64,000 nt of DNA, from positions 2,717,561-2,781,560 of the forward strand of contig LS997566.1 of NCBI GenBank assembly GCA_000469685.2. The letters are read 5' to 3'. Numbering within the stretch: the first letter of the stretch is position 1; each line of letters opens with the position of its first letter. The DNA comes from Haemonchus contortus (Eukaryota; Nematoda; Chromadorea; Rhabditida; Trichostrongylidae). Position numbers and translations under genes: made by a program. Under the pieces are notes generated by a model, which worked only from the letters and a program-made list of their open reading frames with translations, ran no database searches and was not told the DNA's origin. Below are positions 13,201-24,761 of the stretch, piece by piece.

Positions 13201-16200
13201 ACCAATGGATGTGATCTGGTTAGATATTGAGCATACTGATGGAAAGAAGTATTTTACATGGGAACCGCATAAGTTTGCTCATCCAAAAGAAATGATCGAC
13301 GGTGTGGCTGCGAAGGTGTGAAAACTCTCTTATTTAGATTAATTCAGAAGTTGACCTCGTTGAACACTTTCAGGGACGTAAAATGGTGACCATCATCGAT
13401 CCTCATATCAAGAAAGATGATGGCTATCCAATTTATAAAGACGCCAAGGACAGGGGATTGTATGTGAAAAAGGCTGACGGCCAAACTGATTTTGAAGGAC
13501 ACTGCTGGCCAGGTTCAAGCGCCTATTTGGATTTCCTCAACCCTGAGGTATTTTGTTTCACCATTTTGTAACTCTGTGTGACTAGAAGGGTTTCAATTTC
13601 TCTACCTCTCAAGTGTTCGTTGCAATATTTGCAGACCCGAAATTACTGGGCAGCTCAGTTTTCATTTGACCGCTACATCGGGTCCACTCCTCAGCTGTTT
13701 ACTTGGAACGACATGAATGAGCCATCAGTTGGTTTTTTGCGTTCGCCTTTCCTTCTGGGACTCCGTTTCTATCCCTCCCAAACTTTAACGAGTAGACTTT
13801 ATCGGGTTGTACTTATTAAATGGCGTGCATATTTAGGTATTTAGTGGACCAGAGGTGACTATGAACAAAGATGCTCTTCATTTTGGTGGCATTGAGCATC
13901 GAGAGGTGAGCTCTTCTATCTTCTTTGCTTCTAATTTCATCCTATCTCGAATTCATTTCATTCAATCTTTATGCAGGTACACAATATGTACGGTTTTCTC
14001 CAACATTCATCGACATTTGAAGGGCAACTACAACGTACAGGTGGGAAGGACCGGCCATTCATACTTACTCGGTATGTTTTTTATGCTGCTACTCCTTTTT
14101 ATTGACCGTTTTTAATTATCTTTCTGATGCTGTAGCAGCGCAAAACCTAATTCTTATAATGTCTTTTATTCCATTCCATTTCTACGTGCGTAGGATGTTA
14201 TATCTCATTACGAAAGCTCATAAAAAGAAGTCATGATGCAGAAATTGAGATAAAACATAGTTCTTCTTTGTAGATCAGGATTTGTGGGATCTCAACGAAC
14301 CGCTGCAATTTGGACTGGAGACAATACTGCTGACTGGACACACCTGGCCATAGCAGCTCCTATGTTGCTGTCATTGTCAGTTTCTGGTGTGCCTTTCGTT
14401 GGTGGGTAGTTTCACAGTCTTAGAATAATTTTAAGTATGTTACTAGTCTATCCCTAAATGTTATTTGTGATGTTGTAGGAGCTGATGTTGGTGGATTCTT
14501 TGGTAACCCTGATGAGCAGCTACTCACTCGTTGGTATGAAGCAGGCGCATTCCAACCGTTTTTCAGGTAGTATCAGTGAATGCTCTTTTGATGATGTTCA
14601 CGATAGCAGGTGTTAAGGGCTCATGCTCACATTGATACAAGAAGGCGAGAGCCATGGTTATTCTCGAAACCAACACTGGACGCAATTCGTTCCGCCATAA
14701 GACGGCGATACGCCTTGCTTCCTTACTGGTAGGGAATTCTTTTCCTTTTTCTAGCGACGCTCCTGTTTATTTAGTCCTTTTGTGTTTTTTAGAGTCATTT
14801 GTTGATTTTTCTTCTATCCTTGGGATCAATAATTTATGTTTACTCAGTTACCGGGCAGGGGCCATGGCCATTGTTTGATTGGGATGTTTCCATTTCTTCT
14901 GGGTAATCACAGTATACCAGATAATGGGTAGCTAGCCCAGCTGTAAGAGAGAGCACCAGATGAGCCGCATGTCATTTTTTTTGCTCAAGATTTCGAAAGT
15001 CCATACTTACTGTGAAACTGATCGATATCAGATTTTTTACTCGTGATTGTTACGCTACATCTATTTGTATTTAGGTATACATTGTTCCGAGAGCATTCTC
15101 TTACTGGCGCACCGCCTATGCGACCTGTTTGGTTCGAGTTTCCTGAAGAAGAGAAGTTCTTTGAAGAAGAAAAGGTACCCCTCAAGCGAAAAGCTTTGAA
15201 ATTCGGTTACATGTGGGATTGTTGTTTTGTTGAAATGGTCGGACAGGAACTCTATTCTGGTTCATTGGAGGTCTGGATGGTCGGTCATGCGTTACTGGTT
15301 CGGGCTGTTGTAGAAAAGGACACTTTCAATGTTAATGTGGAACTCCCAGTTGGGAAAGACAAGGTACTTTGAGTGCTTTCACCTTCATAAATCTACTGTA
15401 ACGTAGAATAATTTCTGAAGCTGTGCTTTCTAGAACATTCGCTGGTATGAATGGGAATCTGGAGCTGAGAAACAACCTGGTTCGTTGTATGTTGATGCAC
15501 CAATTGATCAAATTCCGGTATTTCAACGTGGGGGTACAATTATCCCAACGTGGCAAAGAATAAGACGTGCTGCGAGTCTGATGGTTCAGGTTGGGTTCCA
15601 ACTTGGTACTGCTAGATGTTTTTTTTATTTATTTTTGGAATACAACTTCCTTTCTACAGGATCCCTTGACTTTATTTGTCGCTCTGGATCGGTCTGATCA
15701 TGCTAACGGTAGTGTCTATCTCGATGATGGCGCTACCCATTTTTACAAGCATGGAATGTTCGTCTCAGCTGAAATGGTTTACAAGTAGGATTTTATTTTT
15801 TGTACAGGTTCCCATGTACAGTTTAGTAAAATAATTTCTTTTGAAGTACGATCTCTAACAACGAAGCTGAGATCGTTGGCCAACCGACGGCTGACAGTGG
15901 CAAATATGAGACTGAGACGTGGATTGAGCGTATTATTGTGCGGGGCCTCAAACGTACACCTACCAACGTCACGGTAGGTTTTCTTAGAGCCATTTGTTTG
16001 CTTGTAAAAGGAAAGGTAGCGCCCTACGATTCAAAAGAGTTGCAATTCCCCAAATCGATCAACCCTAAGTGTACTGGGACTTTTCAGATCAATCGAAGCT
16101 CTGATCCCACAGCTAAGTTGGAGTACTCATATGATCGCGACCGTAGTGTGCTTACTATCCGTAAGCCTTTGGTGAGCATCAATCAATCGTACAAGATCGT

Positions 16201-16213
16201 CATTTCCCTCTGA
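10202..16213 (+). CDS. GANAB: Glucosidase II alpha subunit (ER neutral alpha-glucosidase, GH31)
   Basis: It trims the two inner alpha-1,3-glucoses from N-glycans in the ER lumen, working with a beta subunit. Exons in order: 10202-10318, 11269-11379, 11460-11552, 11624-11692, 11759-11848, 11913-12023, 12081-12181, 12243-12353, 12555-12633, 12748-12876, 12995-13075, 13172-13315, 13374-13547, 13635-13727, 13837-13905, 13977-14071, 14274-14401, 14479-14566, 14618-14728, 15075-15174, 15271-15363, 15434-15589, 15660-15784, 15847-16213. All phases agree, giving about 944 residues, the usual family length. A signal peptide ([17 protein letters not shown]) precedes the family hallmark [14 protein letters not shown]. 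The nucleophile Asp of WNDMNEPSV is codon 13710-13712 and the acid/base Asp of WTGDN is codon 14320-14322. Uncertain points: exon 21 uses a poor acceptor (TTGGAG). A 42-base segment at 15974-16015 could be a tiny in-frame intron. There is no C-terminal KDEL, as is normal for this subunit. Confidence 0.96.
10319..11268 (+). other. First intron of the glucosidase II gene (950 bp)
   Basis: This is by far the largest intron of a gene whose other introns are mostly 50-350 bp. It contains overlapping open frames on both strands (about 10343-10635) with coding-like composition but no domain I recognise. They do not fit the glucosidase frame or family alignment, so I leave them as intron content. Confidence 0.6.
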
Positions 16214-19200
16214 TGGTTACCAAGGGGGTACAGGGCTAGTTTTTATTAAGATATATGTGAGCTAATAGAGAATTTGATTTTATTGTAGGCTGGATATGTT
16301 CTCATAGGAGATATTTAGCCCTGTGTCTCCTTTTTTCTAGTCCATTTCAAATGAATTTTTGTTACTGTCAGTAATGTAGCTTTATGTAAGTTCTAATTGT
16401 TTTGTAATCTCGGATAACCATAGCATCGAGAATCTTTTAACTATGAACCCTAACTAATTAATTTGTTGTGGTGCATCGAAGTAATTTATTTAAGAAGGTA
16501 CAAGTACAGTTCATTGACGTTGTCGTTATTTGGGTCGTCTTATGTGAATTACGGTTGTTTTAATTTGATAAATGTTTTTTGTTGATTTAATTATTGTTTT
16601 ATCTCTGATTAGATCTTTCTGGTAAACCAGATACCAGCTAAGTAGCCATATTTTGGCTAATTAGTTCTGCTGATGTTATACGCAGTTATGAGAGGTAATC
16701 CAGTACAATTGAGTTTGTTCATGTGTAGGTTTAATCCAATGCTGTTGTAGGGAGTAGTTCCACATGTGCAGGCATGCACGAGCGTGCATTAGGGCCTAGG
16801 CCTGCGCTTAGGCATGTCTTGCACATCCACGAAGATACCCTTTGCTGATGTAGGCATTAGGGAAGTGTGAGACACGGGCACCCACAGTGGTAAGGGTCTA
16901 CTAGACAGCACTGAGAATGAGCAGTATCCAATCCCATTTATGGCTAGTCGGCAGCCCTTTCCAGCTACACGACTTGTTTGCGAAAAAGCTGTATCTTATG
17001 GATCTGGTGGATGCGCCATGCACCAAACTCCCGCTTGTAATTGTCAGGGAGTGATCTTGAATCACACATAGACTTGTCAGACAAGACTCTTGTCTCCTAC
17101 GGGTGGACAATATCAACCAAATAGATCCAAAAAAAGCAAGAAAGGTTGTTCTGATGGGGAAACTTATTCATGCGCATTCAGGATTGATTAGATGTTTAGC
17201 AATAAAAATTTACTGAACGTGGTTTGTATTTTAAATACCTAAGCAATACAGAAGGTGCATGAATAACCTGGCCTGAGTAATTGAATGGGTAACCTCTAAT
17301 CAAGCGCCATTAAGTCACCACCAGAGCATTAACCCTATCAAAACGATGGACAGTTCCTCGGATAGCCTACTCATCAATGATGTTTTTTTTTCCTCAACAG
17401 AATCACGCATTGAATAATTCATTGAATAACTTCATTTTTTTATTTTGCAATTCCTTCGCTGGTCACTTAAGTTGTTTCTTGCTCTGGTTGATATGACTGT
17501 CTTGATTCCAGTTTTCTGGATTGAGATTGCAGCTGTCACGTGCCTCTCGCTATCTCGGAGGTTACCTTACACCTTGTTGTTCTTTGCCTTTTCTTACCTT
17601 ATTCTTTCCATCTAAAATTACCGCTTTAGTGGCTGCGTCTCGCAAATCGCTATTCTATCGCTTCTATTCTTAGCTTCGGAATCAGTCACCGTCCCATTCT
17701 TCTAAGTGATTTTCTATTCTCGAGTCAAGCCTGAAGGGCCTTCCTTACTGACAAAAACTGACCACCGGGCCAGGTGCCGTCTTAGTGTTCAGATGACGTC
17801 CTATGAGATAAGATAAGTAATCGTCTTACCATTAGTCTAAAGTTCAACAGAAAATCGCCCGATATAACTAGCTCTTAAGAGAACAGTCTATGAAAATCGC
17901 CAGACTTGCCTGAGAGGATAAAGTTCAGACTACGCAAGTAAAATGCCCGACGAGCCATGAACGGGAGGCCTACGTCATCAGCATAGATTTTCAGCGGTCC
18001 ACCTATGAGTTCTCTTGTGGTAATATCCAGTAACATTTTATCCCTTCTATCTCTTTCTTCCCCATTTAGTCCTCCCGTTTCCTGGTGTTTCTTGATTTGA
18101 ACTTTAGCTTTTCCACGACTGACCACTGGTTAGCCTAATCAGTAGTTCGGTGCTGTTATCAACAAAGCTGTTCCGTACTGGACTGGTACGAAGTGATAAT
18201 TCATCACCTCCACCTTTGAACTTCGACCGCCCTCAATTTGATCCCGAAGATTCAATGAGGCAAGCGATGGGCATTATCTAGGTAAACAACTATTTCCATC
18301 TATACTCGCTAGGACCTGACTGAGAGCCTCTCCGAATTCTATGGACCTCCTGTCAGATCAGTCTAAAGCTCTAGGAATCACCCATACTCAGAATCGCTCA
18401 GCTCCTTACTAATTTACCTTTTTTCCTTCGTTTCCTCATCCTTCCCTTTTTCTTTTCTTTTCCTTAACTCTCGTTTTCCTTTTTTCATTTTTTCCTCTCT
18501 CTTTTACTTATTCCTATTCATTTCATTGCTTGGGTCCAAATTTCAGATACGATTCTGATAAAAGCAAGCTACATGGCACATTCTCCGCAGGCTCTAGGAC
18601 TGTGATCCCTTCCCTAAGTAGGTGTCCGATAATTTAATTTTTTACAATAACTGAATCCCACTGAGCTATGAAGCTGAAAGGAATATTTCTTACTCAAAAA
18701 ATTAAGCTTTTCATTTACATAAAAAAAAAGATGAATAATCGTGATATGTACGGCGGCTAGAGGTCGACTCTTCAAGTCCACGCCAAAATCCACGCCACCA
18801 TATTTCACCTTCACTTCACGTATGTAACTTTCGTGATGCAGAACTAAAGTTACAATCTGTTTTCTCAACAGGTTCTCTTCGTTTCCGAACTCAGGCCAAC
18901 TATTCTTTGGTGTGAGCTTCGACTGGTCGAGAATCAGAGTGGACGAATTCCGTAAAAGACATTAAACCAAAAGGAACGGCTTCTGAAGCTAAGATCTACC
19001 TTTGTGCAAAGTATGAACACGAAACTTGTCGCAGTCATCGCGAAAGGAAGCTGCTGACCTACGGAATCAGCTGTTTTCCGTGTTCCGATTTCCGGTGGCT
19101 TCAGTAAGTTCTCGAGCTATGATTTGTAGAGATAGGCCAACTCTCCAAAACCTCATTGAATTTTATCCTGGATTAACGAAGTTCTATGGATCGAAATGCA

Positions 19201-19261
19201 TGTAATAATTCATCCTCTTCGAGGGAAAGAGTAGTAAATAAGAACAGAAACGGTTGACCAA
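16214..19261. other. Intergenic region, no recognised gene
   Basis: After the glucosidase stop codon the sequence is AT-rich and multiply stopped. A minus-strand open stretch at 17875-18126 includes a reverse-transcriptase-like IYADD string, but nothing around it supports a real RT domain. Pyrimidine-rich tracts occur at about 18420-18500. I see no further structure. Confidence 0.5.
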
Positions 19262-19525
19262 TCCCTTTTTTGGGATGCACCACGCATTCGACATCCATTC
19301 GGAATCGTAGTGCCGTATTGAATGCGTATGTGTTCTATACATTGACTTGCGGTGGCCATCCTTTAGACAAGTCAGTGCTTTTTATCCTCTCAGACGAATC
19401 TGGAACCACTTAACCGACCCCGGTGGGATTGGAAGACTTTTTCGGCCTGGGCGGACATGGATGGGATTTGAACCCGTGACCATACGTGTGTGGTAGTGTG
19501 GTACTTGCTATACATCACCTCCGCT
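19262..19525 (-). repeat. tRNA-derived SINE, copy A
   Basis: Read on the minus strand, a B-box-like GGGTTCAAATCC (about 19465) is followed by a body that matches copy B at 20360-20620 in order: CCGGGGTCGGTTAA, then a stretch containing ATTCGTCTG, then CCGCAAGTCAATGTATAG, then TCGAATGCGTGG. The two copies are in opposite orientation about 0.8 kb apart. The tRNA-like head and shared non-tRNA body are diagnostic of a SINE. Confidence 0.7.
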
Positions 19526-20359
19526 TGTCGGAGTCAGTGGTAATCAGAGTGTCTAGAGGTAGTCGTAGTAATAAAATTAACACTGAACAGGTTCTACTTC
19601 TTTCGATCTTTCTTTACTAACTATTCGCTGAAATCTTGCATTTCAACATCGAAACTCGTTTTACCTCTTCGTACCGCCTCCGTCCAACGATCAGCTGCTA
19701 TGTTTGCGACCGCTCTCACCCCCTTCTCTCTCGGCCTTAGCCTACCCATCGATCGCCTCTTTATATGGTTTCATTGATCTTTCCCTGCCACACATACTAG
19801 TAATCATGACATGTTTTGTTTCATTGTTGTTGCATTTGTTTATTCACAGCTAGTCCCTTTTATGGTAACCAATTCTTAAAATCAATCAGTTGCTATAATA
19901 ACTGTTTATTTTTACTTAATGAATTATTCCATGAATTTTTGAGTGAATCCGTTATTTTTTCCTCCATTTTCCCAGTTTTTTTTCTTTTGCTTTGCCGTTG
20001 CTGCCGTCGGTTTTGCAGAGTGCTTTTTTTTGTCATCACGCTGCACTTTTTCTCATTGGCATGATTGAGGCAGTGTAAAGTGGCGCTACTAATGCAGTCA
20101 TGATCAAGTGATCAAATCCTACATTGGATTTTCTCCTGGCCAATCATAGTTTTGTTTTTTTTTGGGAAGAGTTTATGGTATCAAAGTTGTATGAGAATAG
20201 TAATACCCTACCTGATAGATTTCTGACTACATTAATTGTTGTGGTTAATACTTATTGGAGTAACTACGGTTCTAAATAAAAACGTTATGCGTGACTTCTT
20301 CAGGAAGAGACTGTTGACTAATGGTCTCTAATTACTTCGTATTTTGAATTATTACCTAG

Positions 20360-20620
20360 TTATGATGGGACGGAGTTGGCGTAGTACGATGTGGCACATC
20401 ACTACGTCCGAGATCGAGGGATCGAAGCCCGAATTAATACCTGCCGAGCTACCGAACCTTCCATCCCTCCGGGGTCGGTTAACTGGTACTAGACTCGTCT
20501 GGAAGGAGAAGCAATGGATTTGTACATCGGCTAGCCACTGCAAGTCATTGTATAGGCCACATACGTATAAAACCGCTATATTCTAGTCGAATGCATGGAC
20601 GCATCCCAGGGCAGGATACG
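20360..20620 (+). repeat. tRNA-derived SINE, copy B
   Basis: The A-box-like TTGGCGTAGTACGATG and B-box-like GGGATCGAAGCCC are followed by the same body as copy A (CCGGGGTCGGTTAACTGG; CACTGCAAGTCATTGTATAG; TCGAATGCATGGACGCATCC). Single-base differences are spread evenly between the copies, which suggests old, independent insertions. It lies about 150 bases upstream of the LINE and could share its retrotransposition machinery, but no common 3' tail with the LINE is visible. Confidence 0.7.
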
Positions 20621-20770
20621 AAACTTCTTCACTTGAGCATTTTCTTTCTTCCCCTTCCACCTTGTTCCATCCTATCGTAATAGTTTGACCTATGGGATGA
20701 GCTCAACCTCAACCTTCTCGAGACTTGACCAAAACTTGATCCCGGAGCCTCTTAAAAATGCTCTCATTAG

Positions 20771-23735
20771 CAATCTCTTCTGGGTAGTCGCTCGTCTCAA
20801 TACGAAATCTTTAGATGTGATCGCAAAAGCAAGAAAGGGGGTGGCGTGGCAGTTTTTCTTCGTAAATCCTTTTGCTCTAATATGGTTTTTGCTGAATCTG
20901 TTCTGAACGGATACGAAATTCTGTGCTGCGATTTGACTACTAATGATAATCCTCTTCGTATGGTGGTTATCTACAGAGCTCCGAATTGCCCCACCAGACA
21001 AACAGAACAAATGATCAAGGCGATCAGTGACATTGTCTCGTTCGGCGGTAATTGTCTTGTCTGTGGTGATTTCAATTTGCCGGACATTACCTGGTCTGAT
21101 ACTCCCGTTGCTACCACGTCTATCTCCAACTCTTTCTTGGATATGTGCTATTCCCATTCCTTGCACCAGTTAGTGAGAAAAGACACTCGGGGTACTCATA
21201 TACTAGACCTTATTCTGTGTAACGATGAATCCTTGATACGTGACTTAGAAGTTGGTCCCCCTGTTGGCTCCAGTGATCACTGCTCTCTCAGATTTTCGGT
21301 CAGTATTACTACCCCGCCCTCGATGATGGTATCCAAGCGTAACTTCAAAGACGCAAATTACGATGTTATTTGTTCCTATTTGAGTGGAGTGGACTGGTTG
21401 GGTTCACTTAATGCTGCAAGTACAGTCAATGAAAAGTATGAACTATTTCTTGCCATTTTGCATCACGCAATTGAAATGTACGTCCCCCTCACTAAGGTCC
21501 CAGCCCATAAATCTTATCTTCCTCCATATCTTTACCTTCTTTATATAAGAAGAGCGGTCGCATGGGACAAAGCCACAACTACAGGTAAAGCTGAGGATTG
21601 GGCTTCATACCATAGAATTAATAATCGTTTTACAAAGAAGCTTTGGAAATTCAACAACAGCGTTGAATTGAAAGTAATTCGTAGTAATGATAAGAGTGCG
21701 TTCTTCGGCCTCCTCAATTCAAGATTGAAATCCAAGGCTGCTGTCCCTAAGCTGGTTGCCGCGGACGGCTCTGTTGCTGTTACAGATCAAAGTAAAGTTG
21801 AAGTACTTGCAAATGTTTTTGAGCAGTCATTTGTTCAAAGTAACAATTCAGCTTATCCTGATTCCACGTTGTCAGCGGTTTCTCAATTTTCCATCATGTC
21901 TGATTCAGTCTGGTTCAACGCAGAGGAAATCTACGATCTGCTTCATAAATGGCCTTCATCCCATTCAATCACAGTTGATTGCCTACCACTTCCTTTCATT
22001 AAAGGTGTCGCTCATGTTATCGCTAGGCCGCTTGAACATTTGTTCAATCTTAGTTTCATGCGATCTGAAGTCCCTGCCAAGTGGAAGGTGTCGCTCGTTA
22101 CTCCGGTTCTTAAAAAAGCTCCCTCAACTTCTCCGAGCAACTATCGCCCGATCAGTATTACATCAATATTTGCCCGGCTCTTTGAAAAGATTCTGAAAAA
22201 GAGAATCGAAGCTCACCTGCAAGCTCATCGCATCATTCCCCCCAGCCAACATGGGTTTCAGAAAGGAAAGTCAACGGTTACTGCTATGCTTTCTACACTG
22301 AATGACCTGACTTCCTACTTAGATAGTGGGACGTGTGCAGACGCTATCTATCTCGATTTCTCTAAGGCGTTCGACCGTGTGCCTCACGAGAAGCTGTTGT
22401 GTAAGCTTATGCTTGTGGGCATACATCCACGCATCGTTTCGTGGATCAGAGCTTTTCTTTCGGATCGCTGGTTCGTGGTTCGTCTTAATTCAAGCTTTTC
22501 CAGACCTCGATCCGTTTTAAGTGGAGTACCTCAGGGTGGCGTTCTCTCGCCAGTACTTTTCAATATTTACGTGCATGAATTGCCTAATTTAATCGCATCC
22601 TGTGGTGTGAAGAGTGTGGCCTTCGCCGATGATATAAAAATCTATAAGCAAATAACCTCTCCTGAGGATTGTGATACTCTCCAACATGCCCTCGACCTTA
22701 CTTCTACATGGTCTCAGGACTGGTGCCTGCCATTGTCTAAAGAGAAAACTAAATTTATACGCTTCCAGAACCGCTCCACTCTCGTTCCTGGTGATCCCTC
22801 CTACTATATTGATGGTGCAGTAATTGAAAAGGTTGATAGCATCGTTGATCTTGGGTTCTTAATGACACCTGATTTGAGCTTTGACAACCATTGTGACAGG
22901 ATATCTTGTAAAGCTCTGCAGGTTGTCTCCAGAATTTTTAGAGCCCTGACAACTAAGAACCCTAGCATTTTCCTGTTGGCTTACAAGTCATACGTGAGAC
23001 CACTAATGGAATACGGTACTGTTATTTTTAATCCCTACAAACGTAAGGCGATCGATAAAATTGAAAAGGTTCAGAACAGTTTCACAAGAAAACTTATGAT
23101 TAGAGTCATTGGGTTTCTCTACGACACCATCCCCTCTGCTGCGGAAAGGAATATTAACTTTGGCCTCCGCTCTCTCTGCTGGCGCAGACACAAATTTGAT
23201 TTGCTTCTTCTCCATAAAATTCTATTTGGGCGTTCCTCATTGGATCTGTCTACTTTTTGTAGTGTTAGAACATCCACTACCAGAGGTGGAACTAAACTGC
23301 TTCTCCCCAGAGCAAAACACAACTGTAGGTCTCGGTTTTTCATTAATCGCGCCTACGCCTATTATCTTAAGTTGAGCAGAAAGAAAAGCGTCCCCGTTAG
23401 CTTTGAGGCTTTTAAGAAGTATCTTGATGAAAACCTAGACGTCGGATGACTTCCTAGTGGTTACGACTCTTGTCCTTTATGCTTAATTTTCTTATATTCC
23501 TATTAGTTGTATCCTTCAGTTGCCTTTTTTTTATTGTCATCATTCCACAGCATACCTCTATGTTTTATTGTCCTCATTCCACAGCATACCTCTATAGCTG
23601 ACTGCCCCACGCTGGCAGATATTCTTATGTTGCATTTGAACTCGGTGCCATATTGTCGTTGTAGTTATTACCTTTTTTGTTTTTTTCTATCACATGAGGT
23701 GCCTCATGTAATAAATATATAATATATAATCTGAC
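20771..23735 (+). mobile_element. CR1/L2-like non-LTR retrotransposon (LINE), 5'-degraded
   Basis: The element contains the endonuclease/reverse transcriptase ORF described separately. Its frame can be read back to 20771 (ending KKGGGVAVF), where an in-frame TAG at 20768-20770 interrupts it, so the first part of the endonuclease is absent or frameshifted. Downstream of the ORF is a 3' UTR of about 285 bases. It contains an imperfect tandem duplication at 23530-23596 (shared core CATTCCACAGCATACCTCTA) and ends in an AT-rich tract (AATAAATATATAATATATAA). No target-site duplication could be fixed by eye. Confidence 0.8.
20846..23449 (+). CDS. LINE ORF2: APE-type endonuclease and reverse transcriptase
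   Basis: This is the open frame of the LINE, about 867 residues, uninterrupted. The endonuclease part shows GDFNLPDITW (residues 74-83) and SDHCSLRF (about residue 145). The reverse transcriptase part shows YRPISITSIFARLFEKIL, HGFQKGKST, YLDFSKAFDRVPHEKLL, GVPQGGVLSPVLFNIYV and the catalytic FADD at residues 593-596. A C-terminal region rich in basic residues follows. It has no retroviral protease or integrase and no RNase H domain that I can see, which fits the CR1/L2/Jockey branch. The absence of stops or frameshifts over 2.6 kb suggests a fairly young copy. The true start is upstream and damaged. It belongs to the mobile element and not to the host gene set. Confidence 0.93.
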   Translation: MAVFLRKSFCSNMVFAESVLNGYEILCCDLTTNDNPLRMVVIYRAPNCPTRQTEQMIKAISDIVSFGGNCLVCGDFNLPDITWSDTPVATTSISNSFLDMCYSHSLHQLVRKDTRGTHILDLILCNDESLIRDLEVGPPVGSSDHCSLRFSVSITTPPSMMVSKRNFKDANYDVICSYLSGVDWLGSLNAASTVNEKYELFLAILHHAIEMYVPLTKVPAHKSYLPPYLYLLYIRRAVAWDKATTTGKAEDWASYHRINNRFTKKLWKFNNSVELKVIRSNDKSAFFGLLNSRLKSKAAVPKLVAADGSVAVTDQSKVEVLANVFEQSFVQSNNSAYPDSTLSAVSQFSIMSDSVWFNAEEIYDLLHKWPSSHSITVDCLPLPFIKGVAHVIARPLEHLFNLSFMRSEVPAKWKVSLVTPVLKKAPSTSPSNYRPISITSIFARLFEKILKKRIEAHLQAHRIIPPSQHGFQKGKSTVTAMLSTLNDLTSYLDSGTCADAIYLDFSKAFDRVPHEKLLCKLMLVGIHPRIVSWIRAFLSDRWFVVRLNSSFSRPRSVLSGVPQGGVLSPVLFNIYVHELPNLIASCGVKSVAFADDIKIYKQITSPEDCDTLQHALDLTSTWSQDWCLPLSKEKTKFIRFQNRSTLVPGDPSYYIDGAVIEKVDSIVDLGFLMTPDLSFDNHCDRISCKALQVVSRIFRALTTKNPSIFLLAYKSYVRPLMEYGTVIFNPYKRKAIDKIEKVQNSFTRKLMIRVIGFLYDTIPSAAERNINFGLRSLCWRRHKFDLLLLHKILFGRSSLDLSTFCSVRTSTTRGGTKLLLPRAKHNCRSRFFINRAYAYYLKLSRKKSVPVSFEAFKKYLDENLDVG

Positions 23736-24761
23736 TGGTTACGATTGACATAGATTTCTTTCTACTCACCATCAGTAATTCCTGATGAAGTAGGAGATCT
23801 CCTCATCTTAGGCCTCCTTTAGATGGATTAATATTCGAGCTCCTTCGTAAGGATTCCCTGTGTTTAAACCTGCTTTCGTGATCTATGTTGAGGCTCCATC
23901 TTACAAAAAATCTTTTTTTTTTTTCAGATAATCCACCTCGTTCGAGCTCTGCCAAGAACTCTCTTCGGATCAGCCCCTCATATGGATACTTAGCAGTTGA
24001 ATGATGAGCTTTGAAAATCATGATGGTCCACGTTACCGTCAACATTTTAATGATGGGACTTCCCTGAGAGGTATGATCAACTGAATTTTCGTTTTTTTGA
24101 ATAATTATAATTCGTAGCTCTAAATAGCGCAACACCAATGCGTGGTGTACTACCCGTAATTACTTTAATGATGCATAATTACTGCAATAGGAAACAACAA
24201 TTACAGTAATCTGGCATTGTCTGTTGTTTATCGCCTGTGTTCCTTTTTGCCAAATGAGCAGTTTAACGTGTGGTTTTGGCTGCCTAGTTCTGTTCCTGAA
24301 CCTGATCAGATTTTTGGATGAATTTCTAATTTAAAATAAAACTACCTAGATTCTGTGATCGAGTCACGGATGCCTATAGACTTGGGAATACAACTCATTC
24401 ACAACTGAAGAGAGGGGGATGGGGAGGCGGAGAATGGATGGATTAGCCTCAACGGAACACCCTTCCACGCCCTATTCCATCGATTAGGGCATCTCATTGC
24501 CGATGTGAACAAGTAAATAAACAAACAGCAAATCGTAAATGACTAATCGAATTGACAGATATTTCCTTTTGAAGCATTTCCTGAGTAATTCAACAATCCC
24601 CATAAATGCAAACAAGGATATGCTGGCTGATCGCTCTAGAGAGTTTCCTTGGCTTTCTACTTATCGAGCTGTCGCTCAGTTCACCTCTCCATCAGTGAAC
24701 TTCGCTCTCACTTGACTTTCCTTTCTGTTCTCGTTCTCCCCGCCATATCCGCCACTGAACT
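23736..24761. other. Intergenic region upstream of the SLC46-like gene
   Basis: No exon was recognised. It presumably contains the promoter of the transporter gene whose first ATG is at 24762. A pyrimidine-rich run directly upstream of that ATG (about 24700-24745) could serve as a splice-leader acceptor region, but no unambiguous AG was chosen. Confidence 0.4.

Noticed and set aside
17875..18126. Minus-strand frame with an IYADD string that resembles a reverse transcriptase core
   Set aside because: None of the flanking RT motifs are present and the match is only five residues.
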